The notes beneath the pieces are model-generated. The model did no database searches. It was not told the origin of the DNA and saw nothing but the letters and a program-made list of their open reading frames with translations. Shown here one piece after another: positions 8,309 through 17,360 of a stretch of 64,000 nucleotides of DNA. Every line of letters begins with the position of its first letter. Positions within the stretch are counted from its first letter, which is position 1. The DNA lies in the NCBI RefSeq assembly GCF_037478135.1, contig NZ_JBBHDV010000001.1, positions 62,001 through 126,000 of the forward strand, read 5' to 3'. This stretch comes from Denitratimonas sp037478135 (GTDB lineage: Bacteria > Pseudomonadota > Gammaproteobacteria > Xanthomonadales > Xanthomonadaceae). Made by a program: the position numbers and the translations under genes.

Positions 8309-10927
8309 TCAGTCCGCGGATTCGAAGCCGTCTGCGAAGATCAGGACCGGCTGCGGACCGGTCGATGCTTCGCAGGCATGGACCCGGATATCGTCGACAT
8401 ACCAGCCCTCACGCGTCATCGACGTGTCGGTTCCCAGGCGCCAGCGCAATTGTACGGACTGGCCGGCCCAGGCACTCAAATCCACCAGGGTGTCGGCGTA
8501 GGGGCGGCTGGTGCTTGGCTCACACCAGCCGGCCATGCCGGCCAACGGGTTCTGGAAGCTCCCAGAAATCACACCGCGGTACGGGTCGTTGAGCAGCGCA
8601 CCGCCGGTGACCTGCACGAAGGCGCCGCCATTGGCCGCCACCTCCAGGACGCCGCCGTCCCAGCACGCGGTCGTACCGTTGTTCTCGATGTTGCGCCAGT
8701 TCTGGAATTTCAGCGTGATCGGGTTCTGGTCGGCGGGCAGGTCAATCACCGGCGAGATCAGACGCTGATCCGAGATGCTGCCGATGTTGACCGCGAGCAT
8801 CGCATTGCCGCCGGAAACCGGACTGGGACGCACGGTGGAAGGGGCCCAGGTCTGTGCACCGATGCTGCCGGTGGTGGTGAAGCTGCCGGGGCCGGCACTG
8901 AAGTCCTCGCTGAACAGCGTTACCGTCTCGGCACTTTCATCGCAGTCGCCCGCGGCCGGCTGGGTCTTGAAGCTGAACACCGTGGACGCATCCGCCGTGC
9001 CGCAGAAGTTGCTGGCCGTGATGCGCCAGTAATACCAGGTGTTGGTGGACAGCCCGGACAGCGGCGCCGTGGTGCCGGTCACGATCTGGTCGGTCACGAT
9101 GTTGGCAAAGCCCGCATCGGTAGCCACTTCAAGCCGATGTTCGATCACCGAAACGTCGGCATCCCAGCTCAGGATCGGCGCGATGCTGTTGCCGACCGAT
9201 GCATTCGATGGTGATACCGGCGTGGCACTGTTCGGCAGATCGGCCGACAGTTCGAAGGGCACCGATTTGCTCAGCTGGTCGCCGCCGCTGCTGGCTTCAA
9301 TCAGCAGGGTGTGGCTGCCGGCGGTGGCGCCAGCCAGGTTGGAGACGGTGAGGGTCGAACTGCCCGGAGGCGTTACCGTGGTGCTGGACAGGGTGCCGCT
9401 GGCGCCGCTTGGCAGTCCGCTGAATGCCAGATCGACCGGATCGGTGAAGGTTGCCAGGTTCTGGCCAATGCTGATGGCGACATCCACACTGTCTTCGGCT
9501 GCGCACATACCCACGGCCGCTGGCGACACCGAAAGCGAGAAGGGCGTTCCACCCTGGCCATCGATGAGCAGGACGCCGGTGTTGTCAGGGTCCAGCCAGC
9601 TTTTCAGCTGGGTGGCAGCGGTGCCGCCGTCGGCCCAGGACACCGAGACACGGCCATACCAGTCTCCATCGTTGTTGCCACAGGCGGCATAGCCGCCATG
9701 CAGTTGGCCGACGACACGTTTTTCCGGGTAGGGCGAGAACAGTGCCGAACCGGAGGAGCCGCCTTCGGTGGTGCCCTGTTCCCAGTTCCCCACGCGCCAG
9801 TGGGTCGTGCCGCTGCCGGGGGCGCCAAGGTAGGCGGCGGCGGTCAGCGAATCGTTCTCGAAACTGATGCGTTTTTCCTCGACTCCGGGGTGATGGATGG
9901 CCACCGCGCTGGAAGGCGCCGTGCCGCTGGCATCCACACCGGACCAGTAGAGGTTGAAGTCCGGATCGATCGGGTCTTCCATCTCCAGCAGGGTGAAATC
10001 GGATGCTGCGCGGGTGGCGCGCAGGATGGTGCCGGAGTTGAACTGGGTGCGTTGGCCATCGCCGGGCTGGCCGCTTGCCGGAGAACCCGGCGTGCGGCAG
10101 GTGGAGTTCTGATAGTTCCAGTAGACCACGATGGAGCTTGCATGCGCGGACGTGCTGGCACAGTGGTTGGCGGTGAGGAAGTACGGCGTGCCATCGCCGC
10201 GTGCGTTATTGACCAAGGTGCCGGAGCAGTAGTCCACGCCGGCGCGTGTGTACGCACCCACCGAGCGGATCTGGTCGCGCCACTGGTCGCCCGCCGGGCA
10301 CACCACGTCGATATTGCAGGAGCCGGACTTCACCGCGGCGTAAGGGTCATCCAGATCCACGAATCCGGCATTGATCGAGCCCAGCGCCAGCACCACCTGA
10401 TCCCGCAGGGCTACCGGTACTCGCAGCTCCAGCATCGCCTCTTCGCCGGCCACCATGGGCGTCCACAGCTCGCCGTGGGGCTTGTTGTCGGCTGCGGTGA
10501 AGGGGCGGATGGATGTCTTGCCGTTGCCGTCGAGCAGCAACAGGCTGGCGCCTTCCGGCAGGTTGTAATGACTCAGGCCCAGATTGATCGAGCGGGCGTT
10601 GGGGCTGTGGATGCGCAGCTGCCACACCGCCTGGTCGCCATCTTCGGACCAGGTGCCCACGTCGCTGGCACTGGCCGCCAGCACAAAAGGTTCGGCAATG
10701 CGCAGGGGGTGTCCCGGCTTGCTCGCGGCGATGTGGCGCGCGATCAGTTCGTCTGTTTTCAGGGCGGGTGTGACAAGGGTCTGGATGCCGTCCTTTGCGA
10801 CTTCCACGGTCAGATCGCCCGTTTCGAAAGAATCCTTGGCCATCACCGGTGCACAAACACCAAGCGCCAAGGCAAGGGCGACAGGCAGCGCGCGCCGCAG
10901 CCACGCAGTTTGCTGATGCAATTTCAT
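8309..10927 (-). CDS. Secreted lysyl-endopeptidase-like serine protease with C-terminal accessory domains
   Basis: This 872-residue secreted S1-type protease resembles Lysobacter/Achromobacter lysyl endopeptidases. It has a signal peptide (residues 1-30) and a propeptide-like beta domain (about 31-195). A trypsin-fold catalytic domain starts around CNIDVVCPAGD, with the triad His255 (TANHC), Asp310 (ASDFTLLE) and Ser392 (GGSSGSALF). Conserved cysteine pairs flank the active site. After about residue 475 come an Ig-like segment, a fibronectin-III-like domain (YYWRITASNFCG), and a jelly-roll/cleaved-adhesin-like domain (SEDFSAGPGSF to WYVDDIRVHAC). The protein ends LIFADGFESAD, a tail recurring in secreted proteins of Lysobacterales and relatives. 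Lysine specificity is inferred from the family, not shown here. Confidence 0.88.
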   Translation of the reverse strand: MKLHQQTAWLRRALPVALALALGVCAPVMAKDSFETGDLTVEVAKDGIQTLVTPALKTDELIARHIAASKPGHPLRIAEPFVLAASASDVGTWSEDGDQAVWQLRIHSPNARSINLGLSHYNLPEGASLLLLDGNGKTSIRPFTAADNKPHGELWTPMVAGEEAMLELRVPVALRDQVVLALGSINAGFVDLDDPYAAVKSGSCNIDVVCPAGDQWRDQIRSVGAYTRAGVDYCSGTLVNNARGDGTPYFLTANHCASTSAHASSIVVYWNYQNSTCRTPGSPASGQPGDGQRTQFNSGTILRATRAASDFTLLEMEDPIDPDFNLYWSGVDASGTAPSSAVAIHHPGVEEKRISFENDSLTAAAYLGAPGSGTTHWRVGNWEQGTTEGGSSGSALFSPYPEKRVVGQLHGGYAACGNNDGDWYGRVSVSWADGGTAATQLKSWLDPDNTGVLLIDGQGGTPFSLSVSPAAVGMCAAEDSVDVAISIGQNLATFTDPVDLAFSGLPSGASGTLSSTTVTPPGSSTLTVSNLAGATAGSHTLLIEASSGGDQLSKSVPFELSADLPNSATPVSPSNASVGNSIAPILSWDADVSVIEHRLEVATDAGFANIVTDQIVTGTTAPLSGLSTNTWYYWRITASNFCGTADASTVFSFKTQPAAGDCDESAETVTLFSEDFSAGPGSFTTTGSIGAQTWAPSTVRPSPVSGGNAMLAVNIGSISDQRLISPVIDLPADQNPITLKFQNWRNIENNGTTACWDGGVLEVAANGGAFVQVTGGALLNDPYRGVISGSFQNPLAGMAGWCEPSTSRPYADTLVDLSAWAGQSVQLRWRLGTDTSMTREGWYVDDIRVHACEASTGPQPVLIFADGFESAD

Positions 10928-11101
10928 TGATTTTGATACCCCAAAGGTGTCCGCCGCACGCGCGCTCCAGACACGACGTCTTGGCGGATTGATGTGAAGC
11001 GGGCGTTCGCCCGACCTCCCAGGCCCCCCCGAGCATGGGTCGGTTGATACTAGTGGCCAACGGGCGATAGTGGGGCCGGTGCGGGCGGATTTTTTGCGGG
11101 A

Positions 11102-12841
11102 TCAGTCGACCCGTGCCAGCAGCAGTTCGCGCAGTTCGTTCTTTTCCGCAGCGCTGAGCGGGCTCTGGGCTTTCAGTTCCTCGATCCGTTGCTGGCGGGT
11201 CTGGGTGATGAGCTGGACGATCGCGTCATCCAGTTCCTGCTGCCAGATCGGAGCTTCACCGGGAATGTCGATCAGCGCGAGCTTGCCGAGTGCATCGGCT
11301 TCTTCGCGCCCGGCGAAGTGTTCGAGCAGACCACCGGTGCGCAGGCTCGGGCTGGCGTGGATCAGGTCCAGCACTTCGATCAGCAGTTCGATGCCGGGCA
11401 GGCGCAACGCGGCGAAGGCGTAGGGCGGCTCCACCCGAAGGCCCAGCGCCGGGTTGTGCAGCAGCAAGGTGATGATCTGGCGTACCAGGCTGCGGCGTGG
11501 CGTGTTGTTGCTGTGGCGGCGGGCAGCGGCGGGCGGCACGGGTGGCGGAATGGTGGCGGCATGCGGGCTGGCCGCAAGCCCGGTGAGTTCGGACAGGCGC
11601 TGGAACATCAGATCGCGGAACGCGCCATCCGGGATCTTTTCCAGCAGCGGCTTGCAGTGTTCGGCCAGGCGCGCGCGGCCATCCAGGGTGTGCAGGTTGA
11701 TGTCGGCGCCTTGTTCGCGGAAGAAGAACTCCGACAGCGGTTCGGCCTGCGCCAGACGCGCCTCGAAACCGGCGCTGCCTTCCTTGCGCACCAGCGAGTC
11801 CGGGTCTTCGCCGTCGGGCAGGAACAGGAAGGCCGCCTGACGGCCGTCCTTCATCCGTGGCAGCACCGATTCCAGCGCCTTCCACGCGGCGCGCCGGCCG
11901 GCGGCATCGCCGTCGAAGCAGAAGAACACATCGGCGGCGTTGCGGAATAGCAGTTCGGCGTGTTCCGGCGTGGTCGCGGTGCCGAGCGTGGCGACCGCCG
12001 TGGTGACGCCGTACTGGAACAGCGCCACCACATCCATATAACCCTCGACCACGATCAGGCGCGGGATCTTCGAATGCGCCTGCCGCACCTGCCACAGCCC
12101 GTAGAGTTCGCGGCCCTTGTGGAACAGCGGGGTTTCCGGCGAATTGAGGTATTTCGGCCCGGCCTCACGCCCGTCGGCGGTGGTCTTGCCCAGCACCCGG
12201 CCACCGAACGCGATCGGCCGGCCGCGGCGGTCGTGGATCGGGAACATCACCCGTTCGCGGAAACGGTCGTAAACGTGGCCGCCGTCGCTCTTGGCCAGCA
12301 TGCCGCTGCTTTCCAGCAGGCGCAGCGCATCGGCATCGTGGCCCAGCGCGTTCTTCAGCCCGTCGAAGCCTTCCGGCGCGTAGCCCAGCGAGAAGCGCTC
12401 GCAGGTAGCGGCATCGATGCCGCGTCGTTTGAAGTACTGCTGTGCGGTAGCATGACTGGCCAGTTGTGCCACATACCAGCGCGAGGCCGCAGCCAGGGTG
12501 TCGTACATGCGGCGCAGATGGCCGTCTTCGTTGCGGCTGCGTGTTTCGCGCGGTACTTCCATGCCGGCGCGGCGCGCCAACTCCTCGACCGCATCGAGGA
12601 ATTCCAGGCGCTCGAACTCCATCAGGAAGCGCAGCGCGCTGCCATGCGCGCCGCAACCGAAGCAGTGGTAGAACTGCTTGGTCGGCGAGACGGTGAAGCT
12701 GGGCGTGCGTTCATCGTGGAACGGACACAGGCCCTGATGTTCGCGCCCGGCGCGCTTGAGCGGCACGCGTGAACCGATCAGCTCCACGATGTCGGTGCGG
12801 GCGATCAGGTCATCGATGAAGGCGTCAGGGATACGGGCCAT
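11102..12841 (-). CDS. dnaG: DNA primase
   Basis: This 579-residue DnaG primase synthesises RNA primers at the replication fork. The zinc-binding domain has Cys39, His42, Cys60 and Cys63 (CPFHDERTPSF then YHCFGCG). The RNA-polymerase core includes RFRERVMFPI and AFGGRVLG. The TOPRIM region carries Glu266 in VVEGYMDV and the metal-binding FCFDGD with Asp310 and Asp312. The C-terminal helicase-interaction domain is short, with only about 130-150 residues after the core. Unlike the classic macromolecular-synthesis operon, neither rpsU nor rpoD is adjacent: a transporter-acyltransferase gene lies upstream and a protease gene downstream. The ATG start at 12841 gives the canonical MARIPDAFIDDL N-terminus. 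Confidence 0.97.
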   Translation of the reverse strand: MARIPDAFIDDLIARTDIVELIGSRVPLKRAGREHQGLCPFHDERTPSFTVSPTKQFYHCFGCGAHGSALRFLMEFERLEFLDAVEELARRAGMEVPRETRSRNEDGHLRRMYDTLAAASRWYVAQLASHATAQQYFKRRGIDAATCERFSLGYAPEGFDGLKNALGHDADALRLLESSGMLAKSDGGHVYDRFRERVMFPIHDRRGRPIAFGGRVLGKTTADGREAGPKYLNSPETPLFHKGRELYGLWQVRQAHSKIPRLIVVEGYMDVVALFQYGVTTAVATLGTATTPEHAELLFRNAADVFFCFDGDAAGRRAAWKALESVLPRMKDGRQAAFLFLPDGEDPDSLVRKEGSAGFEARLAQAEPLSEFFFREQGADINLHTLDGRARLAEHCKPLLEKIPDGAFRDLMFQRLSELTGLAASPHAATIPPPVPPAAARRHSNNTPRRSLVRQIITLLLHNPALGLRVEPPYAFAALRLPGIELLIEVLDLIHASPSLRTGGLLEHFAGREEADALGKLALIDIPGEAPIWQQELDDAIVQLITQTRQQRIEELKAQSPLSAAEKNELRELLLARVD

Positions 12842-12964
12842 GGGAGGGAGACAAGTACGGGAAACGGCAACGGCGGCCCGCCATTGTGGCCCAAGCCCGG
12901 CCCGGGCAGTGCGTCGTACCGTCCTGTCCGGCTCCGGTGACTCCGGCAGCGTGGGGTGCGCGGG

Positions 12965-14845
12965 CTAACGCGCATCACCACGCAATTCGCGCACCCGAGC
13001 TTCCAGCGCTTCGGCGCTGGCCTGCTCCGGCGCCATCGGTTCGCCGACCACCAGTTCCACATGGGCGCGGAAGCGGCGCGGCAAACGCAGCCGGGAAAGA
13101 CGCGAATCGCGCCGGCTCCACATGCTTTCCCACATGCCGCGCAGTGCCATCGGCACCACCGGCACCGGACGCGTGGCGAGGATGCGTTCCACCCCTTTGC
13201 GGAACGGCGCGATGTCGCCATCCAGCGTCAGCCCGCCTTCGGGGAAGATGCAGACCAGTTCGCCCTGCGCCAGCGCCTCGTCGATCTGCGCGAAGGCGCG
13301 CTCCATCAGCTCCGGGTCTTCCTTCGCACTGGCAATCGGGATCGCACGGGTGGCGCGGAACACGATGTTCATGCCGGGGATGTCGAAGATTTTGTAATAC
13401 ATGACAAAGCGCGTCGGGCGCGGCACCGCGCCCAGGATGAGCAGTGCATCCATGTAGCTGACGTGATTGCAGACGATCAGCGCCGGCCCTTCGTTCGGCA
13501 CCCGCTCGATGTGTTTCACCTCCAGCCGGTACAGCGCCTTGGCGGCCAGATAGGCGACAAAACGCGCCAGGAACTCGGGCACCAGGGTGAAGATGTACAG
13601 CGCCACCAGCGCGTTGAGCACCGCGACCACCAGCAGCAGTTGCGGCACGTTGAGGCCGGAGTTGAGCAGCACGATCGCCAGCACCGCCGCGCCCACCATG
13701 AAGGCCGCGTTGAGGATGTTGTTGGCCGCGATCGTGCGCGAGAGCCGCTCACGCGGGCTGCGCTGCTGGATCAGCGCGTACAGCGGCACGGTGAAGAAGC
13801 CGCCGGAGACGCCGATCATCACCAGATCAAAGCAGATGCGCAGATTGCCCGGCGCGGCGAGGAACTGCTGCCAGCTCAGCCCGGTAACGGCCGCCATCTC
13901 GGGCCGGGCGAAATACAGATCCACGCCAAAGACTGTCATGCCCAAGGCGCCCAGCGGCACCAGACCGATTTCCACGGTGCGGCGCGAGAACACTTCGCAC
14001 AACAGCGAGCCGGCGCCGATGCCCAGCGCGAACAGCATCAGCACCAGCGGCGCCACGCTCTGGCCGCCGCCCAGATACAGGCGGGTGTAGTTCGGCAGCT
14101 GCGCCAGGAATACCGAGCCGAAGAACCAGAACCAGCTCACCCCGAGCACCGAGTTCAGCACCGCGCGATGACCGCGCAGGAACATCACATTGCGCCAGGT
14201 TTCGCTGAGCGGGTTCCAGTTGAGTTTCAGCTCCGGCGCGGTGGCCGGTGCAGCGGGAATCGCGCGCGAGGCCATCCAGCCGGCGAATGCGACGCCGACC
14301 AGCGCCGCACCAACCCACAGCGTGCCGGCGGAAAACCCCATCAGCCAGCCGCCGACGAAGGTGCCCAGCAGGATCGCCAGAAACGTCCCCGATTCCACCA
14401 GCGCATTGCCGCCGACCAGTTCGGCCGGCCGCAACGCCTGCGGCAGTATCGAATACTTCAATGGTCCGAACAGCGCGCTCTGCACGCCGCTCAGGAACAG
14501 CGTGCCCAGCAGCAGCGGCAGCGATTGCAGCCACAGCGCCAGCGCCGCCAGCAGCATCAGCCCGATCTCGGCCAACTTGATCCAGCGGATCGAGCGCGAT
14601 TTTTCGTATTTCTCCGCCCATTGCCCGGCATTGGCCGAGAACAGGAAGAACGGCAGCACGAACAGCCCGGCCGCGAGGTTGGAATACAGATCGCGCTGAT
14701 GGCTGCTCAGCCCGGCGATATGGAAGGTCACCAGGATGATCAGCGCGTTGCGGAAGATGTTGTCGTTGAACGCACCCAGCGCCTGGGTCACGAAAAACGG
14801 CAGGAAACGGCGGCGGCGCAACAGGCTGAACTGGGACTGGGACAT
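12965..14845 (-). CDS. MFS (LplT-like) - PlsC acyltransferase fusion protein
   Basis: This 626-residue two-domain membrane protein has residues about 10-425 forming a 12-helix major-facilitator unit resembling the lysophospholipid transporter LplT (QALGAFNDNIFRNAL near residue 21). Residues about 430-626 form a PlsC-type acyltransferase with the HX4D motif NHVSYMD (His461, Asp466) and the FPEGG motif. The likely role is flipping of lysophospholipids and re-acylation at the inner membrane. The third, AMP-forming acyl-ACP ligase domain of LplT-PlsC-Aas fusions is absent, so the acyl donor must be activated elsewhere. The start at 14845 is chosen because the family begins just before the FNDN motif. 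The frame stays open further upstream, into gcvT antisense, with no family character. No strong ribosome site is seen. Confidence 0.88.
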   Translation of the reverse strand: MSQSQFSLLRRRRFLPFFVTQALGAFNDNIFRNALIILVTFHIAGLSSHQRDLYSNLAAGLFVLPFFLFSANAGQWAEKYEKSRSIRWIKLAEIGLMLLAALALWLQSLPLLLGTLFLSGVQSALFGPLKYSILPQALRPAELVGGNALVESGTFLAILLGTFVGGWLMGFSAGTLWVGAALVGVAFAGWMASRAIPAAPATAPELKLNWNPLSETWRNVMFLRGHRAVLNSVLGVSWFWFFGSVFLAQLPNYTRLYLGGGQSVAPLVLMLFALGIGAGSLLCEVFSRRTVEIGLVPLGALGMTVFGVDLYFARPEMAAVTGLSWQQFLAAPGNLRICFDLVMIGVSGGFFTVPLYALIQQRSPRERLSRTIAANNILNAAFMVGAAVLAIVLLNSGLNVPQLLLVVAVLNALVALYIFTLVPEFLARFVAYLAAKALYRLEVKHIERVPNEGPALIVCNHVSYMDALLILGAVPRPTRFVMYYKIFDIPGMNIVFRATRAIPIASAKEDPELMERAFAQIDEALAQGELVCIFPEGGLTLDGDIAPFRKGVERILATRPVPVVPMALRGMWESMWSRRDSRLSRLRLPRRFRAHVELVVGEPMAPEQASAEALEARVRELRGDAR

Positions 14846-15014
14846 CGGCGCAAGGTCCGGAAGGCGATGGCGCATGATGGCGCGCGATGCGGTGGCCGCG
14901 CCATAGCGCCGCCGGCGTTGTGCCGGAATGGCTGCATGTTGCGCCACAAGTACCGGGCCACTCCGGCCCCGGCCCTGCGATAATGGGCGATCCGTCCACC
15001 TGATCGAGGCCGCC

Positions 15015-16109
15015 ATGACGCAGAAAACCATCCTCAACGCCACGCACCGCGCAGCCGGAGCGCGCATGGTCGACTTTGGCGGCTGGGACATGCCGATCAA
15101 CTACGGCTCCCAGGTCGACGAGCACCACGCCGTGCGCCGCGATGCCGGCATGTTCGATGTCTCGCATATGACCGTGATCGACCTGCGCGGCGAGCGGGTG
15201 CGCGAATTTCTGCACCGGTTGCTGGCCAACAATGTCGACAAGGCCAAGGCGCCGGGCAAGGCGATCTATTCCTGCATGCTCAACGAGCGCGGCGGCATCA
15301 TCGACGACCTGATCGCCTACTGGCTGGGCGGCGACTTCTTCCGCCTGGTCACCAACGCCTCGACCCGCGACAAGGATCTGGCGTGGATCCAGCAGCACGC
15401 CGTGCAGTTCGATGTAAGCGTCACTGAGCGCCCGGAGCTGGCGCTGATCGCGGTGCAGGGGCCGAGCGCGCGCGCCGCCGTGCTCAAGCTGGTGTCCGAA
15501 CAGGACCGCGCCGCGGTCGAAGCGCTGGGCAAGTTCACCGCCGCCGATGCGCGCGGCCTGCATGGCGAAACCCTGTTCGTGGCGCGCACCGGCTACACCG
15601 GTGAGGACGGTTTTGAAGTGGTGCTGCCGTCCGATCAGGCGGTCGCGTTCTGGGAGCGTCTGGCGCAGGCCGGGGTCAAGCCGGCTGGTCTGGGCGCGCG
15701 CGACACGTTGCGCCTGGAAGCGGGCATGAATCTCTACGGCCAGGACATGGACGAGGACACCACGCCGCTGGTGTCGGGCCTGGGCTGGACCGTGGCTTTC
15801 GACGAAGGCCGCGATTTCATCGGCCGCGCCGCGCTGGAAGCACAGCAGGCCTCAGGCATGCCGAGCCGGGTGGTGGGGCTGGTGCTGGAAGACAAGGGCG
15901 TGCTGCGCCACGGCCAGCGCGTGGTGACGGCGGCCGGTGATGGCCGGATCCTGTCCGGCACCTTCGCCCCGACACTGGGCAAGTCCATCGCGCTGGCGCG
16001 CATCCCGGCTGGCGAGGCCGGCGAGGTCAGCGTCGACATCCGCGGCAAGCTGCTGTCGGCACGCATCGTCAAATACCCGTTCGTGCGCGACGGCCAGGCC
16101 CAGATCTGA
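15015..16109 (+). CDS. gcvT: Glycine cleavage system T protein (aminomethyltransferase)
   Basis: This 364-residue tetrahydrofolate-dependent aminomethyltransferase releases ammonia from the aminomethyl-lipoyl-H protein and forms methylene-THF. The length equals that of the E. coli protein. The N-terminus has the conserved MVDFGGWDMPINYG and MFDVSHM motifs, the middle carries RTGYTGEDGFE, and RDTLRLEAGMNLYGQDMDE is the folate-binding/active-site region. The ATG at 15015 is chosen because the family starts there. A GATAAT at 14979-14984 could be the -10 element. gcvH follows 123 bases downstream, while gcvP is not in the window. I looked for a glycine riboswitch in the upstream 170 bases and did not see one. 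Confidence 0.96.
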   Translation: MTQKTILNATHRAAGARMVDFGGWDMPINYGSQVDEHHAVRRDAGMFDVSHMTVIDLRGERVREFLHRLLANNVDKAKAPGKAIYSCMLNERGGIIDDLIAYWLGGDFFRLVTNASTRDKDLAWIQQHAVQFDVSVTERPELALIAVQGPSARAAVLKLVSEQDRAAVEALGKFTAADARGLHGETLFVARTGYTGEDGFEVVLPSDQAVAFWERLAQAGVKPAGLGARDTLRLEAGMNLYGQDMDEDTTPLVSGLGWTVAFDEGRDFIGRAALEAQQASGMPSRVVGLVLEDKGVLRHGQRVVTAAGDGRILSGTFAPTLGKSIALARIPAGEAGEVSVDIRGKLLSARIVKYPFVRDGQAQI

Positions 16110-16232
16110 TCCGGCGCCCGGCCTGCGTGATACCCATGGCGGATCGTGGCCGTGACCGGTGCATGCCGGCACGTCCACGTCCTACAATCCCCGCCGCCGC
16201 CTGCGGCGCCTTTCTTCTTCGGAGCCAGACCA

Positions 16233-16628
16233 ATGAGTGATATTCCCGGCGACCTGAAATTCCAGCGCTCACACGAGTGGGTGCGTCTCGAGGACGGCGG
16301 CCGCGCCACCGTCGGCATTTCCGACCATGCCCAGGAGCAGCTGGGCGACCTGGTCTATGTCGAACTGCCTGCCGTGGGTGACCGCGTGGCGCAGGGCGAT
16401 GCCTGTGCGGTGGTGGAGTCGGTGAAGGCCGCTTCGGACATCTACGCACCGATCTCCGGCACCGTGGTGGCGATCAACGAAGCCCTGTCCGACACTCCGG
16501 ACACGATCAACAGCGATGCCTTCGGCGAAGGCTGGCTGTTCGTGCTGGAAGTGGAGGACGCGTCGCAGCTGGAAGGCCTGCTTTCCCCGGCCGACTACGC
16601 CACGCTGGTGGATGAAGAATCGAACTGA
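16233..16628 (+). CDS. gcvH: Glycine cleavage system H protein
   Basis: This is the 131-residue lipoyl carrier that shuttles the aminomethyl group between the P, T and L proteins. The lipoylated residue is Lys65 in VVESVKAASDIYAPISG, at the same position as in E. coli. The first residues, GDLKFQRSHEWVR, are typical of the family. The start at 16233 is preceded by GGAGCC about 12 bases upstream; a longer frame upstream has no family similarity. It is on the same strand as gcvT with a 123-base gap and is probably co-transcribed. A GC-rich hairpin follows. Confidence 0.96.
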   Translation: MSDIPGDLKFQRSHEWVRLEDGGRATVGISDHAQEQLGDLVYVELPAVGDRVAQGDACAVVESVKAASDIYAPISGTVVAINEALSDTPDTINSDAFGEGWLFVLEVEDASQLEGLLSPADYATLVDEESN

Positions 16629-16654
16629 TCGTTCTGCACCATCCCGCATGACTG

Positions 16655-16677
16655 ACCGGCCGCCTCGTGCGGCCGGT
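16655..16677 (+). terminator. Terminator-like hairpin after gcvH
   Basis: A 9-bp perfect stem ACCGGCCGC/GCGGCCGGT with a 5-base loop is followed by TGCGTTTG, a weak T-tract. It is placed 26 bases past the gcvH stop. Confidence 0.7.
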
Positions 16678-16685
16678 TGCGTTTG

Positions 16686-17175
16686 CGCGATCCGAAAGTC
16701 TGTTCGTTGCAAGTGGACGCTGGGATGCATCGTTGTTGCTTGCCCGCCGCTGGAATCATCGTGCGGGTTGAGCGCGTGAAGCTGCCATTCGCGGAGTGGA
16801 TGTCCGGCCTGCGTCATCGTGCCCATGGTGATGCCGGGGCATAACTTTCGCGCAATCGTGATGTTGCGGCGCGAAACTCGATGGTCTTGATGTAGCAGAT
16901 CGAAGATGTGTGGTTTGCAGGATGGCCGTGCATGTTTCGCGGTATGCCCCGGTCTGCGACTGGTGTTGCATGCGGCATCGCGATGGCAAGTGTGATGCAG
17001 CTGGCAAGCCTTGAAGTACAAGGGTTTGCGTTGTATTGGCGCTGTCGTGTTCCGGGTTTTGTGATGCGTCGGATGCATTGCTTCGGATAGTTCGCGTCGC
17101 GCGCTGCGCGCAGGATTTTCCGGTCCGTATCAGCGATGGATGCATCGCTGTTCGTCATGTGGAGAGCGTGCTTTG
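16686..17175. other. Non-coding stretch with lower G+C and G/T-rich plus strand
   Basis: There is no credible gene in this part of an 830-base gap. Hand counts of successive 60-base lines give roughly 50-65 percent G+C, below the neighbouring genes, and the plus strand is visibly rich in G and T. Short related strings recur (GATGCATCG near 16734 and 17139, GGATGCATTG near 17071). A 114-codon minus-strand frame (16814-17158) has no ribosome site, no recognisable domain and Cys/His/Arg-rich shadow-like composition, so I do not call it. Confidence 0.5.
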
Positions 17176-17204
17176 TTGACAGTGTTGTGATGCGTGTTTA
17201 GGTT
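17176..17204 (+). promoter_or_regulatory. Promoter of a short transcription unit before the histone-like gene
   Basis: A perfect TTGACA (17176-17181) is followed after exactly 17 bases by TAGGTT (17199-17204), which keeps the three most conserved -10 positions (T1, A2, T6). The expected start is near 17211. Confidence 0.55.
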
Positions 17205-17272
17205 TCGCGCAACATCATTGTTTCAGGCATATCGGGTGCACCAACCCACATCGATCAGGAAGCGTTGCCAAC

Positions 17273-17335
17273 ATGATTGCCACGATCCATGCGTGGCTGG
17301 TGGCGTCGCCTCCCCTGCATTGCGGTACGCAATGA
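17273..17335 (+). CDS. Possible 20-residue leader peptide
   Basis: A short frame encodes MIATIHAWLVASPPLHCGTQ. It is preceded by AGGAAG at 17257-17262 with a 10-base spacer, and its stop lies 25 bases before the terminator stem. That arrangement resembles attenuator leader peptides, but there is no run of one amino acid that would name a sensed metabolite, and the downstream gene is not biosynthetic. It may be a chance frame. Confidence 0.3.
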   Translation: MIATIHAWLVASPPLHCGTQ

Positions 17336-17360
17336 CCGACTTGCCTGACTCGCGGACACG

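Noticed and set aside
12956..14983. A 675-codon plus-strand frame opposite the MFS-PlsC gene
   Set aside because: Same mirror-frame composition (Gln/His/Arg-rich) and no recognisable domain.
14846..15014. Possible glycine riboswitch upstream of gcvT
   Set aside because: The conserved core of the glycine aptamer (GGGAGAG and GCCGAAGGNGCAA-type elements) is not present in the 170 bases before the gene.
16814..17158. A 114-codon minus-strand frame in the gap between gcvH and the histone-like gene
   Set aside because: No ribosome site, no domain, composition typical of a non-coding frame; kept only as part of the unexplained region.
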